64,000 nucleotides of DNA from NCBI RefSeq assembly GCF_041296385.1, contig NW_027183622.1, positions 62,001 to 126,000 of the forward strand, written 5' to 3'. Source of the stretch: Aphelocoma coerulescens. Taxonomy: Eukaryota > Chordata > Aves > Passeriformes > Corvidae. The notes beneath the pieces were generated by a model. The model did no database searches, was not told the DNA's origin, and was given only the letters and a program-made list of their open reading frames with translations. How positions within the stretch are numbered: the stretch's first letter is position 1; each line of letters opens with the position of its first letter. Made by a program: the position numbers and the translations under genes. Positions 1 to 10,405 of this stretch are shown one piece after another.

Positions 1-80
1 CAAGGGCTTCTCTCTTGACGCATTTGGCCGAGCGAGAGCTCCACGGACGCTTTGGACACTGTAAACCAGCAAGAAAATGA
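1..80. repeat. Monomer 0, partial (u1396-1475)
   Basis: The last 80 bases of a monomer, identical to the same part of monomer 1. No informative site lies in this stretch. Confidence 0.97.
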
Positions 81-590
81 TTGCACCTCGAGCTGAGGAA
101 AATCCGTGCACAGAGCACTGTGGATGCGTGCAGTTATACACGCGCTGAAGAGCGGGACAGCTCAAAGCCATCGCTGGGCTTCAGTTCGCCATCCAGAGCA
201 CAGAAGGCGAAGAACGCAGCAGCCGGGCAGCGGGCAGGCATTCTAAGGGGCTCAGCGTGCCGGCTTCCAAAGTCCAGCAGAGAGCTGCTTCACAAGCGCA
301 TTCAGCTGATGAGAATGCTCCGGCAGCTTCCGCGAGTAAGGCGCAGCCCTTGCACTCCATCATCACACAACCTGGCCAGAAACAGTTGCTTGCACCCTGC
401 CGTGTTGCAGAGTCCACGCAGCTTGAGCGCACCCAGAAGGACGCGTCGAGAAAGAAGGCGTTCTTCAAGGTGCCCCTTCTCGAAGCAGCCTGGAAACTGA
501 GCACAACACACTGCGGCTAGGCAGCTTCCTTCGCCGATAGACGTGCCGTCCCACCCATTAGGCACTCTCGCAGCTCCGTTGCCCGCTTGC

Positions 591-600
591 AGCAGCTGCT
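591..600. other. 10-bp perfect palindrome AGCAGCTGCT (u511-520), shown in monomer 1
   Basis: AGCAGCTGCT reads the same on both strands and has CAGCTG at its centre, an E-box type hexamer. It is unchanged in all monomers compared. A regulatory role is not implied. Confidence 0.7.
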
Positions 601-887
601 CCCAAAGAAAAAGGCTCCAGGAGCAACAGCCACTGCTGGGCTGAACCTTCCCCTTGCCTCACGTAGAGCAACGAGAAACTGTCCTCTGCACGCTGGCTTT
701 CCCTTCTCCACCGCACCTACCACCGTGATCGCTGCGTCTCGAAGCATAAACCGAGCATCGTTGTTTCCAGGGGCTACTGGAAGAGAACTAGGCAGCAGCA
801 CAAGTAGCCGCAAGTCGAGCTTTCTGTTTCCGACTGCTAAAGTGAATCCGCGAACGAGCGAGTGGCAGGCACGCTTCCTCTTGCAGC

Positions 888-904
888 CTGTGCGAGTCGC
901 ACGG
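888..904. other. Short imperfect hairpin CTGTGCG-AGT-CGCACGG (u808-824)
   Basis: Seven-base arms pair with one G-T wobble around a 3-nt loop, so it would be stable only as RNA or single-stranded DNA. It lies 67 bp upstream of the perfect inverted repeat in the same monomer. Confidence 0.5.
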
Positions 905-971
905 CAGCCCGGTGGTGCTCTGCGCCTTCGTTCTTCTGCCCCTTCGTACCACGTCGCGCTTTCGTTTCGCT

Positions 972-991
972 GCAGACGAACGGTCGTCTGC
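972..991. other. Perfect 8-bp inverted repeat with 4-nt loop (u892-911), shown in monomer 1
   Basis: The arms GCAGACGA and TCGTCTGC are exact reverse complements separated by ACGG. The 20-bp element is intact in every complete monomer compared. The only nearby variant (monomer 34, u888) lies just outside it. It could be a protein-binding dyad or a cruciform-forming site. No function is shown by sequence alone. Confidence 0.85.
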
Positions 992-1250
992 TTCTCGCCC
1001 AGAGAGCACGGTGCCGGCAGCGAAAGCCTCCAGGCTGCTGCTTCTGCCGAAACACGCCTGGGCTATGCACTTTCCCTCGCAGCGCTAGGTAGCGGCACCT
1101 TCCGTCTGCGTGGTAGCCTGAACCTTAAGGGAGAGCTTCTCGGCTGCGTCTCGCCCACAGAACACTTTTAGGTCAGCGAGCTTACCCAGAGCTTGCCCCC
1201 GATGCGTGGAAGCTTGTATTTGCACCACATTCCAGGGCTAGGCTTCTTGC

Positions 1251-1258
1251 CTGTACAG
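1251..1258. other. 8-bp perfect palindrome CTGTACAG (u1171-1178)
   Basis: Self-complementary octamer in every monomer. It is followed 14 bp later by a 6-bp inverted repeat, GCAGAG (1273-1278) and CTCTGC (1288-1293), so dyad elements cluster here. Confidence 0.6.
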
Positions 1259-1352
1259 CCTGCACAGCGCCGGCAGAGCGCGGTGCTCTCTGCAGCCTTC
1301 TTCTCGCTTCCGAGTACCACCGCGCACCTTCCAGCCTTGCAGAGAGCGAAGA

Positions 1353-1371
1353 TGCGGACAGACGTCCCGCA
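1353..1371. other. Variant hotspot inside a small dyad (u1273-1291)
   Basis: TGCGG (1353-1357) and CCGCA (1367-1371) flank a segment containing the palindrome GACGTC (1361-1366). Four variable positions (u1279, 1280, 1283, 1289) fall in 11 bp and form four haplotypes. ACA..G is consensus, ATA..A is slot E, ATGGAC is slots A and C, and ATGGAT is slot D. A1289 in slot E breaks the right arm. This short segment is the single best place to type HOR slots. Confidence 0.8.
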
Positions 1372-1555
1372 CAGAAGAACGTGCCAGGACGAAAAGATGT
1401 TCCCCCTTTCCTCCTCGTCGTCGCCCGGATTGTGGTGCTGTGTTGAAAGTCTTGGCCAGCGAAAGGCGAATCCAGCAAGGGCTTCTCTCTTGACGCATTT
1501 GGCCGAGCGAGAGCTCCACGGACGCTTTGGACACTGTAAACCAGCAAGAAAATGA

Positions 1556-3030
1556 TTGCACCTCGAGCTGAGGAAAATCCGTGCACAGAGCACTGTGGAT
1601 GCGTGCAGTTATACACGCGCTGAAGAGCGGGACAGCTCAAAGCCATCGCTGGGCTTCAGTTCGCCATCCAGAGCACAGAAGGCGAAGAACGCAGCAGCCG
1701 GGCAGCGGGCAGGCATTCTAAGGGGCTCAGCGTGCCGGCTTCCAAAGTCCAGCAGAGAGCTGCTTCACAAGCGCATTCAGCTGATGAGAATGCTCCGGCA
1801 GCTTCCGCGAGTAAGGCGCAGCCCTTGCACTCCATCATCACACAACCTGGCCAGAAACAGTTGCTTGCACCCTGCCGTGTTGCAGAGTCCACGCAGCTTG
1901 AGCGCACCCAGAAGGACGCGTCGAGAAAGAAGGCGTTCTTCAAGGTGCCCCTTCTCGAAGCAGCCTGGAAACTGAGCACAACACACTGCGGCTAGGCAGC
2001 TTCCTTCGCCGATAGACGTGCCGTCCCACCCATTAGGCACTCTCGCAGCTCCGTTGCCCGCTTGCAGCAGCTGCTCCCAAAGAAAAAGGCTCCAGGAGCA
2101 ACAGCCACTGCTGGGCTGAACCTTCCCCTTGCCTCACGTAGAGCAACGAGAAACTGTCCTCTGCACGCTGGCTTTCCCTTCTCCACCGCACCTACCACCG
2201 TGATCGCTGCGTCTCGAAGCATAAACCGAGCATCGTTGTTTCCAGGGGCTACTGGAAGAGAACTAGGCAGCAGCACAAGTAGCCGCAAGTCGAGCTTTCT
2301 GTTTCCGACTGCTAAAGTGAATCCGCGAACGAGCGAGTGGCAGGCACGCTTCCTCTTGCAGCCTGTGCGAGTCGCACGGCAGCCCGGTGGTGCTCTGCGC
2401 CTTCGTTCTTCTGCCCCTTCGTACCACGTCGCGCTTTCGTTTCGCTGCAGACGAACGGTCGTCTGCTTCTCGCCCAGAGAGCACGGTGCCGGCAGCGAAA
2501 GCCTCCAGGCTGCTGCTTCTGCCGAAACACGCCTGGGCTATGCACTTTCCCTCGCAGCGCTAGGTAGCGGCACCTTCCGTCTGCGTGGTAGCCTGAACCT
2601 TAAGGGAGAGCTTCTCGGCTGCGTCTCGCCCACAGAACACTTTTAGGTCAGCGAGCTTACCCAGAGCTTGCCCCCGATGCGTGGAAGCTTGTATTTGCAC
2701 CACATTCCAGGGCTAGGCTTCTTGCCTGTACAGCCTGCACAGCGCCGGCAGAGCGCGGTGCTCTCTGCAGCCTTCTTCTCGCTTCCGAGTACCACCGCGC
2801 ACCTTCCAGCCTTGCAGAGAGCGAAGATGCGGACAGACGTCCCGCACAGAAGAACGTGCCAGGACGAAAAGATGTTCCCCCTTTCCTCCTCGTCGTCGCC
2901 CGGATTGTGGTGCTGTGTTGAAAGTCTTGGCCAGCGAAAGGCGAATCCAGCAAGGGCTTCTCTCTTGACGCATTTGGCCGAGCGAGAGCTCCACGGACGC
3001 TTTGGACACTGTAAACCAGCAAGAAAATGA
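1556..3030. repeat. Monomer 2, consensus class
   Basis: No difference from monomer 1 at any site compared. Confidence 0.97.
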
Positions 3031-4505
3031 TTGCACCTCGAGCTGAGGAAAATCCGTGCACAGAGCACTGTGGATGCGTGCAGTTATACACGCGCTGAAG
3101 AGCGGGACAGCTCAAAGCCATCGCTGGGCTTCAGTTCGCCATCCAGAGCACAGAAGGCGAAGAACGCAGCAGCCGGGCAGCGGGCAGGCATTCTAAGGGG
3201 CTCAGCGTGCCGGCTTCCAAAGTCCAGCAGAGAGCTGCTTCACAAGCGCATTCAGCTGATGAGAATGCTCCGGCAGCTTCCGCGAGTAAGGCGCAGCCCT
3301 TGCACTCCATCATCACACAACCTGGCCAGAAACAGTTGCTTGCACCCTGCCGTGTTGCAGAGTCCACGCAGCTTGAGCGCACCCAGAAGGACGCGTCGAG
3401 AAAGAAGGCGTTCTTCAAGGTGCCCCTTCTCGAAGCAGCCTGGAAACTGAGCACAACACACTGCGGCTAGGCAGCTTCCTTCGCCGATAGACGTGCCGTC
3501 CCACCCATTAGGCACTCTCGCAGCTCCGTTGCCCGCTTGCAGCAGCTGCTCCCAAAGAAAAAGGCTCCAGGAGCAACAGCCACTGCTGGGCTGAACCTTC
3601 CCCTTGCCTCACGTAGAGCAACGAGAAACTGTCCTCTGCACGCTGGCTTTCCCTTCTCCACCGCACCTACCACCGTGATCGCTGCGTCTCGAAGCATAAA
3701 CCGAGCATCGTTGTTTCCAGGGGCTACTGGAAGAGAACTAGGCAGCAGCACAAGTAGCCGCAAGTCGAGCTTTCTGTTTCCGACTGCTAAAGTGAATCCG
3801 CGAACGAGCGAGTGGCAGGCACGCTTCCTCTTGCAGCCTGTGCGAGTCGCACGGCAGCCCGGTGGTGCTCTGCGCCTTCGTTCTTCTGCCCCTTCGTACC
3901 ACGTCGCGCTTTCGTTTCGCTGCAGACGAACGGTCGTCTGCTTCTCGCCCAGAGAGCACGGTGCCGGCAGCGAAAGCCTCCAGGCTGCTGCTTCTGCCGA
4001 AACACGCCTGGGCTATGCACTTTCCCTCGCAGCGCTAGGTAGCGGCACCTTCCGTCTGCGTGGTAGCCTGAACCTTAAGGGAGAGCTTCTCGGCTGCGTC
4101 TCGCCCACAGAACACTTTTAGGTCAGCGAGCTTACCCAGAGCTTGCCCCCGATGCGTGGAAGCTTGTATTTGCACCACATTCCAGGGCTAGGCTTCTTGC
4201 CTGTACAGCCTGCACAGCGCCGGCAGAGCGCGGTGCTCTCTGCAGCCTTCTTCTCGCTTCCGAGTACCACCGCGCACCTTCCAGCCCTGCAGAGAGCGAA
4301 GATGCGGACAGACGTCCCGCACAGAAGAACGTGCCAGGACGAAAAGATGTTCCCCCTTTCCTCCTCGTCGTCGCCCGGATTGTGGTGCTGTGTTGAAAGT
4401 CTTGGCCAGCGAAAGGCGAATCCAGCAAGGGCTTCTCTCTTGACGCATTTGGCCGAGCGAGAGCTCCACGGACGCTTTGGACACTGTAAACCAGCAAGAA
4501 AATGA
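3031..4505. repeat. Monomer 3, class C1257
   Basis: Single difference from consensus: T to C at 4287. Confidence 0.97.
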
Positions 4506-5980
4506 TTGCACCTCGAGCTGAGGAAAATCCGTGCACAGAGCACTGTGGATGCGTGCAGTTATACACGCGCTGAAGAGCGGGACAGCTCAAAGCCATCGCT
4601 GGGCTTCAGTTCGCCATCCAGAGCACAGAAGGCGAAGAACGCAGCAGCCGGGCAGCGGGCAGGCATTCTAAGGGGCTCAGCGTGCCGGCTTCCAAAGTCC
4701 AGCAGAGAGCTGCTTCACAAGCGCATTCAGCTGATGAGAATGCTCCGGCAGCTTCCGCGAGTAAGGCGCAGCCCTTGCACTCCATCATCACACAACCTGG
4801 CCAGAAACAGTTGCTTGCACCCTGCCGTGTTGCAGAGTCCACGCAGCTTGAGCGCACCCAGAAGGACGCGTCGAGAAAGAAGGCGTTCTTCAAGGTGCCC
4901 CTTCTCGAAGCAGCCTGGAAACTGAGCACAACACACTGCGGCTAGGCAGCTTCCTTCGCCGATAGACGTGCCGTCCCACCCATTAGGCACTCTCGCAGCT
5001 CCGTTGCCCGCTTGCAGCAGCTGCTCCCAAAGAAAAAGGCTCCAGGAGCAACAGCCACTGCTGGGCTGAACCTTCCCCTTGCCTCACGTAGAGCAACGAG
5101 AAACTGTCCTCTGCACGCTGGCTTTCCCTTCTCCACCGCACCTACCACCGTGATCGCTGCGTCTCGAAGCATAAACCGAGCATCGTTGTTTCCAGGGGCT
5201 ACTGGAAGAGAACTAGGCAGCAGCACAAGTAGCCGCAAGTCGAGCTTTCTGTTTCCGACTGCTAAAGTGAATCCGCGAACGAGCGAGTGGCAGGCACGCT
5301 TCCTCTTGCAGCCTGTGCGAGTCGCACGGCAGCCCGGTGGTGCTCTGCGCCTTCGTTCTTCTGCCCCTTCGTACCACGTCGCGCTTTCGTTTCGCTGCAG
5401 ACGAACGGTCGTCTGCTTCTCGCCCAGAGAGCACGGTGCCGGCAGCGAAAGCCTCCAGGCTGCTGCTTCTGCCGAAACACGCCTGGGCTATGCACTTTCC
5501 CTCGCAGCGCTAGGTAGCGGCACTTTCCGTCTGCGTGGTAGCCTGAACCTTAAGGGAGAGCTTCTCGGCTGCGTCTCGCCCACAGAACACTTTTAGGTCA
5601 GCGAGCTTACCCAGAGCTTGCCCCCGATGCGTGGAAGCTTGTATTTGCACCACATTCCAGGGCTAGGCTTCTTGCCTGTACAGCCTGCACAGCGCCGGCA
5701 GAGCGCGGTGCTCTCTGCAGCCTTCTTCTCGCTTCCGAGTACCACCGCGCACCTTCCAGCCTTGCAGAGAGCGAAGATGCGGACAGACGTCCCGCACAGA
5801 AGAACGTGCCAGGACGAAAAGATGTTCCCCCTTTCCTCCTCGTCGTCGCCCGGATTGTGGTGCTGTGTTGAAAGTCTTGGCCAGCGAAAGGCGAATCCAG
5901 CAAGGGCTTCTCTCTTGACGCATTTGGCCGAGCGAGAGCTCCACGGACGCTTTGGACACTGTAAACCAGCAAGAAAATGA
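4506..5980. repeat. Monomer 4, class T1019
   Basis: Single difference from consensus: C to T at 5524. Confidence 0.97.
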
Positions 5981-7455
5981 TTGCACCTCGAGCTGAGGAA
6001 AATCCGTGCACAGAGCACTGTGGATGCGTGCAGTTATACACGCGCTGAAGAGCGGGACAGCTCAAAGCCATCGCTGGGCTTCAGTTCGCCATCCAGAGCA
6101 CAGAAGGCGAAGAACGCAGCAGCCGGGCAGCGGGCAGGCATTCTAAGGGGCTCAGCGTGCCGGCTTCCAAAGTCCAGCAGAGAGCTGCTTCACAAGCGCA
6201 TTCAGCTGATGAGAATGCTCCGGCAGCTTCCGCGAGTAAGGCGCAGCCCTTGCACTCCATCATCACACAACCTGGCCAGAAACAGTTGCTTGCACCCTGC
6301 CGTGTTGCAGAGTCCACGCAGCTTGAGCGCACCCAGAAGGACGCGTCGAGAAAGAAGGCGTTCTTCAAGGTGCCCCTTCTCGAAGCAGCCTGGAAACTGA
6401 GCACAACACACTGCGGCTAGGCAGCTTCCTTCGCCGATAGACGTGCCGTCCCACCCATTAGGCACTCTCGCAGCTCCGTTGCCCGCTTGCAGCAGCTGCT
6501 CCCAAAGAAAAAGGCTCCAGGAGCAACAGCCACTGCTGGGCTGAACCTTCCCCTTGCCTCACGTAGAGCAACGAGAAACTGTCCTCTGCACGCTGGCTTT
6601 CCCTTCTCCACCGCACCTACCACCGTGATCGCTGCGTCTCGAAGCATAAACCGAGCATCGTTGTTTCCAGGGGCTACTGGAAGAGAACTAGGCAGCAGCA
6701 CAAGTAGCCGCAAGTCGAGCTTTCTGTTTCCGACTGCTAAAGTGAATCCGCGAACGAGCGAGTGGCAGGCACGCTTCCTCTTGCAGCCTGTGCGAGTCGC
6801 ACGGCAGCCCGGTGGTGCTCTGCGCCTTCGTTCTTCTGCCCCTTCGTACCACGTCGCGCTTTCGTTTCGCTGCAGACGAACGGTCGTCTGCTTCTCGCCC
6901 AGAGAGCACGGTGCCGGCAGCGAAAGCCTCCAGGCTGCTGCTTCTGCCGAAACACGCCTGGGCTATGCACTTTCCCTCGCAGCGCTAGGTAGCGGCACCT
7001 TCCGTCTGCGTGGTAGCCTGAACCTTAAGGGAGAGCTTCTCGGCTGCGTCTCGCCCACAGAACACTTTTAGGTCAGCGAGCTTACCCAGAGCTTGCCCCC
7101 GATGCGTGGAAGCTTGTATTTGCACCACATTCCAGGGCTAGGCTTCTTGCCTGTACAGCCTGCACAGCGCCGGCAGAGCGCGGTGCTCTCTGCAGCCTTC
7201 TTCTCGCTTCCGAGTACCACCGCGCACCTTCCAGCCCTGCAGAGAGCGAAGATGCGGACAGACGTCCCGCACAGAAGAACGTGCCAGGACGAAAAGATGT
7301 TCCCCCTTTCCTCCTCGTCGTCGCCCGGATTGTGGTGCTGTGTTGAAAGTCTTGGCCAGCGAAAGGCGAATCCAGCAAGGGCTTCTCTCTTGACGCATTT
7401 GGCCGAGCGAGAGCTCCACGGACGCTTTGGACACTGTAAACCAGCAAGAAAATGA
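5981..7455. repeat. Monomer 5, class C1257
   Basis: Single difference from consensus: T to C at 7237. Same class as monomers 3 and 16. Confidence 0.97.
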
Positions 7456-8930
7456 TTGCACCTCGAGCTGAGGAAAATCCGTGCACAGAGCACTGTGGAT
7501 GCGTGCAGTTATACACGCGCTGAAGAGCGGGACAGCTCAAAGCCATCGCTGGGCTTCAGTTCGCCATCCAGAGCACAGAAGGCGAAGAACGCAGCAGCCG
7601 GGCAGCGGGCAGGCATTCTAAGGGGCTCAGCGTGCCGGCTTCCAAAGTCCAGCAGAGAGCTGCTTCACAAGCGCATTCAGCTGATGAGAATGCTCCGGCA
7701 GCTTCCGCGAGTAAGGCGCAGCCCTTGCACTCCATCATCACACAACCTGGCCAGAAACAGTTGCTTGCACCCTGCCGTGTTGCAGAGTCCACGCAGCTTG
7801 AGCGCACCCAGAAGGACGCGTCGAGAAAGAAGGCGTTCTTCAAGGTGCCCCTTCTCGAAGCAGCCTGGAAACTGAGCACAACACACTGCGGCTAGGCAGC
7901 TTCCTTCGCCGATAGACGTGCCGTCCCACCCATTAGGCACTCTCGCAGCTCCGTTGCCCGCTTGCAGCAGCTGCTCCCAAAGAAAAAGGCTCCAGGAGCA
8001 ACAGCCACTGCTGGGCTGAACCTTCCCCTTGCCTCACGTAGAGCAACGAGAAACTGTCCTCTGCACGCTGGCTTTCCCTTCTCCACCGCACCTACCACCG
8101 TGATCGCTGCGTCTCGAAGCATAAACCGAGCATCGTTGTTTCCAGGGGCTACTGGAAGAGAACTAGGCAGCAGCACAAGTAGCCGCAAGTCGAGCTTTCT
8201 GTTTCCGACTGCTAAAGTGAATCCGCGAACGAGCGAGTGGCAGGCACGCTTCCTCTTGCAGCCTGTGCGAGTCGCACGGCAGCCCGGTGGTGCTCTGCGC
8301 CTTCGTTCTTCTGCCCCTTCGTACCACGTCGCGCTTTCGTTTCGCTGCAGACGAACGGTCGTCTGCTTCTCGCCCAGAGAGCACGGTGCCGGCAGCGAAA
8401 GCCTCCAGGCTGCTGCTTCTGCCGAAACACGCCTGGGCTATGCACTTTCCCTCGCAGCGCTAGGTAGCGGCACCTTCCGTCTGCGTGGTAGCCTGAACCT
8501 TAAGGGAGAGCTTCTCGGCTGCGTCTCGCTCACAGAACACTTTTAGGTCAGCGAGCTTACCCAGAGCTTGCCCCCGATGCGTGGAAGCTTGTATTTGCAC
8601 CACATTCCAGGGCTAGGCTTCTTGCCTGTACAGCCTGCACAGCGCCGGCAGAGCGCGGTGCTCTCTGCAGCCTTCTTCTCGCTTCCGAGTACCACCGCGC
8701 ACCTTCCAGCCTTGCAGAGAGCGAAGATGCGGACAGACGTCCCGCACAGAAGAACGTGCCAGGACGAAAAGATGTTCCCCCTTTCCTCCTCGTCGTCGCC
8801 CGGATTGTGGTGCTGTGTTGAAAGTCTTGGCCAGCGAAAGGCGAATCCAGCAAGGGCTTCTCTCTTGACGCATTTGGCCGAGCGAGAGCTCCACGGACGC
8901 TTTGGACACTGTAAACCAGCAAGAAAATGA
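7456..8930. repeat. Monomer 6, consensus class with one private change
   Basis: Private C to T at 8530 (u1075), seen in no other monomer. Otherwise consensus. Confidence 0.97.
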
Positions 8931-10405
8931 TTGCACCTCGAGCTGAGGAAAATCCGTGCACAGAGCACTGTGGATGCGTGCAGTTATACACGCGCTGAAG
9001 AGCGGGACAGCTCAAAGCCATCGCTGGGCTTCAGTTCGCCATCCAGAGCACAGAAGGCGAAGAACGCAGCAGCCGGGCAGCGGGCAGGCATTCTAAGGGG
9101 CTCAGCGTGCCGGCTTCCAAAGTCCAGCAGAGAGCTGCTTCACAAGCGCATTCAGCTGATGAGAATGCTCCGGCAGCTTCCGCGAGTAAGGCGCAGCCCT
9201 TGCACTCCATCATCACACAACCTGGCCAGAAACAGTTGCTTGCACCCTGCCGTGTTGCAGAGTCCACGCAGCTTGAGCGCACCCAGAAGGACGCGTCGAG
9301 AAAGAAGGCGTTCTTCAAGGTGCCCCTTCTCGAAGCAGCCTGGAAACTGAGCACAACACACTGCGGCTAGGCAGCTTCCTTCGCCGATAGACGTGCCGTC
9401 CCACCCATTAGGCACTCTCGCAGCTCCGTTGCCCGCTTGCAGCAGCTGCTCCCAAAGAAAAAGGCTCCAGGAGCAACAGCCACTGCTGGGCTGAACCTTC
9501 CCCTTGCCTCACGTAGAGCAACGAGAAACTGTCCTCTGCACGCTGGCTTTCCCTTCTCCACCGCACCTACCACCGTGATCGCTGCGTCTCGAAGCATAAA
9601 CCGAGCATCGTTGTTTCCAGGGGCTACTGGAAGAGAACTAGGCAGCAGCACAAGTAGCCGCAAGTCGAGCTTTCTGTTTCCGACTGCTAAAGTGAATCCG
9701 CGAACGAGCGAGTGGCAGGCACGCTTCCTCTTGCAGCCTGTGCGAGTCGCACGGCAGCCCGGTGGTGCTCTGCGCCTTCGTTCTTCTGCCCCTTCGTACC
9801 ACGTCGCGCTTTCGTTTCGCTGCAGACGAACGGTCGTCTGCTTCTCGCCCAGAGAGCACGGTGCCGGCAGCGAAAGCCTCCAGGCTGCTGCTTCTGCCGA
9901 AACACGCCTGGGCTATGCACTTTCCCTCGCAGCGCTAGGTAGCGGCACTTTCCGTCTGCGTGGTAGCCTGAACCTTAAGGGAGAGCTTCTCGGCTGCGTC
10001 TCGCCCACAGAACACTTTTAGGTCAGCGAGCTTACCCAGAGCTTGCCCCCGATGCGTGGAAGCTTGTATTTGCACCACATTCCAGGGCTAGGCTTCTTGC
10101 CTGTACAGCCTGCACAGCGCCGGCAGAGCGCGGTGCTCTCTGCAGCCTTCTTCTCGCTTCCGAGTACCACCGCGCACCTTCCAGCCTTGCAGAGAGCGAA
10201 GATGCGGACAGACGTCCCGCACAGAAGAACGTGCCAGGACGAAAAGATGTTCCCCCTTTCCTCCTCGTCGTCGCCCGGATTGTGGTGCTGTGTTGAAAGT
10301 CTTGGCCAGCGAAAGGCGAATCCAGCAAGGGCTTCTCTCTTGACGCATTTGGCCGAGCGAGAGCTCCACGGACGCTTTGGACACTGTAAACCAGCAAGAA
10401 AATGA
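8931..10405. repeat. Monomer 7, class T1019
   Basis: Single difference from consensus: C to T at 9949. Same class as monomers 4 and 13. Confidence 0.97.

Larger units (their letters stand above)
81..1555. repeat. Monomer 1, consensus class (reference unit)
   Basis: 1,475 bp. Used here as the reference for unit numbering. State: C253, G683, no insertion after u727, C865, TTT at u991-993, C1019, C1029, T1257, ACA at u1278-1280, G1289, C1346. Confidence 0.97.
1241..1608. other. 368-bp stretch lacking TTA, CTA and TCA, crossing the unit boundary
   Basis: None of the three trinucleotides that read as stop codons on the minus strand occurs between these positions, so all three minus-strand frames are open for about 122 codons. 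One plus-strand frame is open over most of it. At this GC content about a dozen would be expected. TA dinucleotides are rare here (about three). I do not infer coding: the variants in this stretch change amino acids in several frames and no protein family is recognisable. Confidence 0.7.

Noticed and set aside
185..194. Possible RNA polymerase III B-box (GTTCGCCATC)
   Set aside because: The conserved A after GTTCG is C, no A-box is found at proper spacing, and no tRNA fold or T-run terminator follows.
81..500. 139-codon plus-strand frame starting at each unit start
   Set aside because: It starts with TTG, is Arg/Ser-rich and resembles no known protein. T253 puts a stop after 84 codons in monomers 22, 27 and 32.
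966..980. CENP-B box-like sequence (TTCG....A..CG)
   Set aside because: Seven of the nine essential bases match but the last two GG are AA, and no better match was found on either strand. A 7/9 match in a 1,475-bp unit can occur by chance.
587..1171. 194-codon open frame on the plus strand, repeated in many monomers
   Set aside because: It begins with TTG, has a low-information Ser/Arg/Ala-rich product with no recognisable domain, and is cut to 74 codons by the TTAG insertion in 14 of 43 monomers. Copies show no sign of protein-level conservation.
81..1555. Monomer length as a multiple of nucleosome spacing (1,475 = 8 x 184 or 10 x 147.5)
   Set aside because: Any length of this size can be fitted to some nucleosome repeat, and I could not measure dinucleotide periodicity.
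1182..1646. 154-codon ATG-initiated open frame on the minus strand, intact in all copies
   Set aside because: It overlaps two other open minus frames and one plus frame, and matches no family I know. HOR variants give changes such as Arg-Gly, Ala-Val, Arg-Gln and Leu-Pro, as expected without selection. Its openness follows from the local lack of TTA/CTA/TCA.
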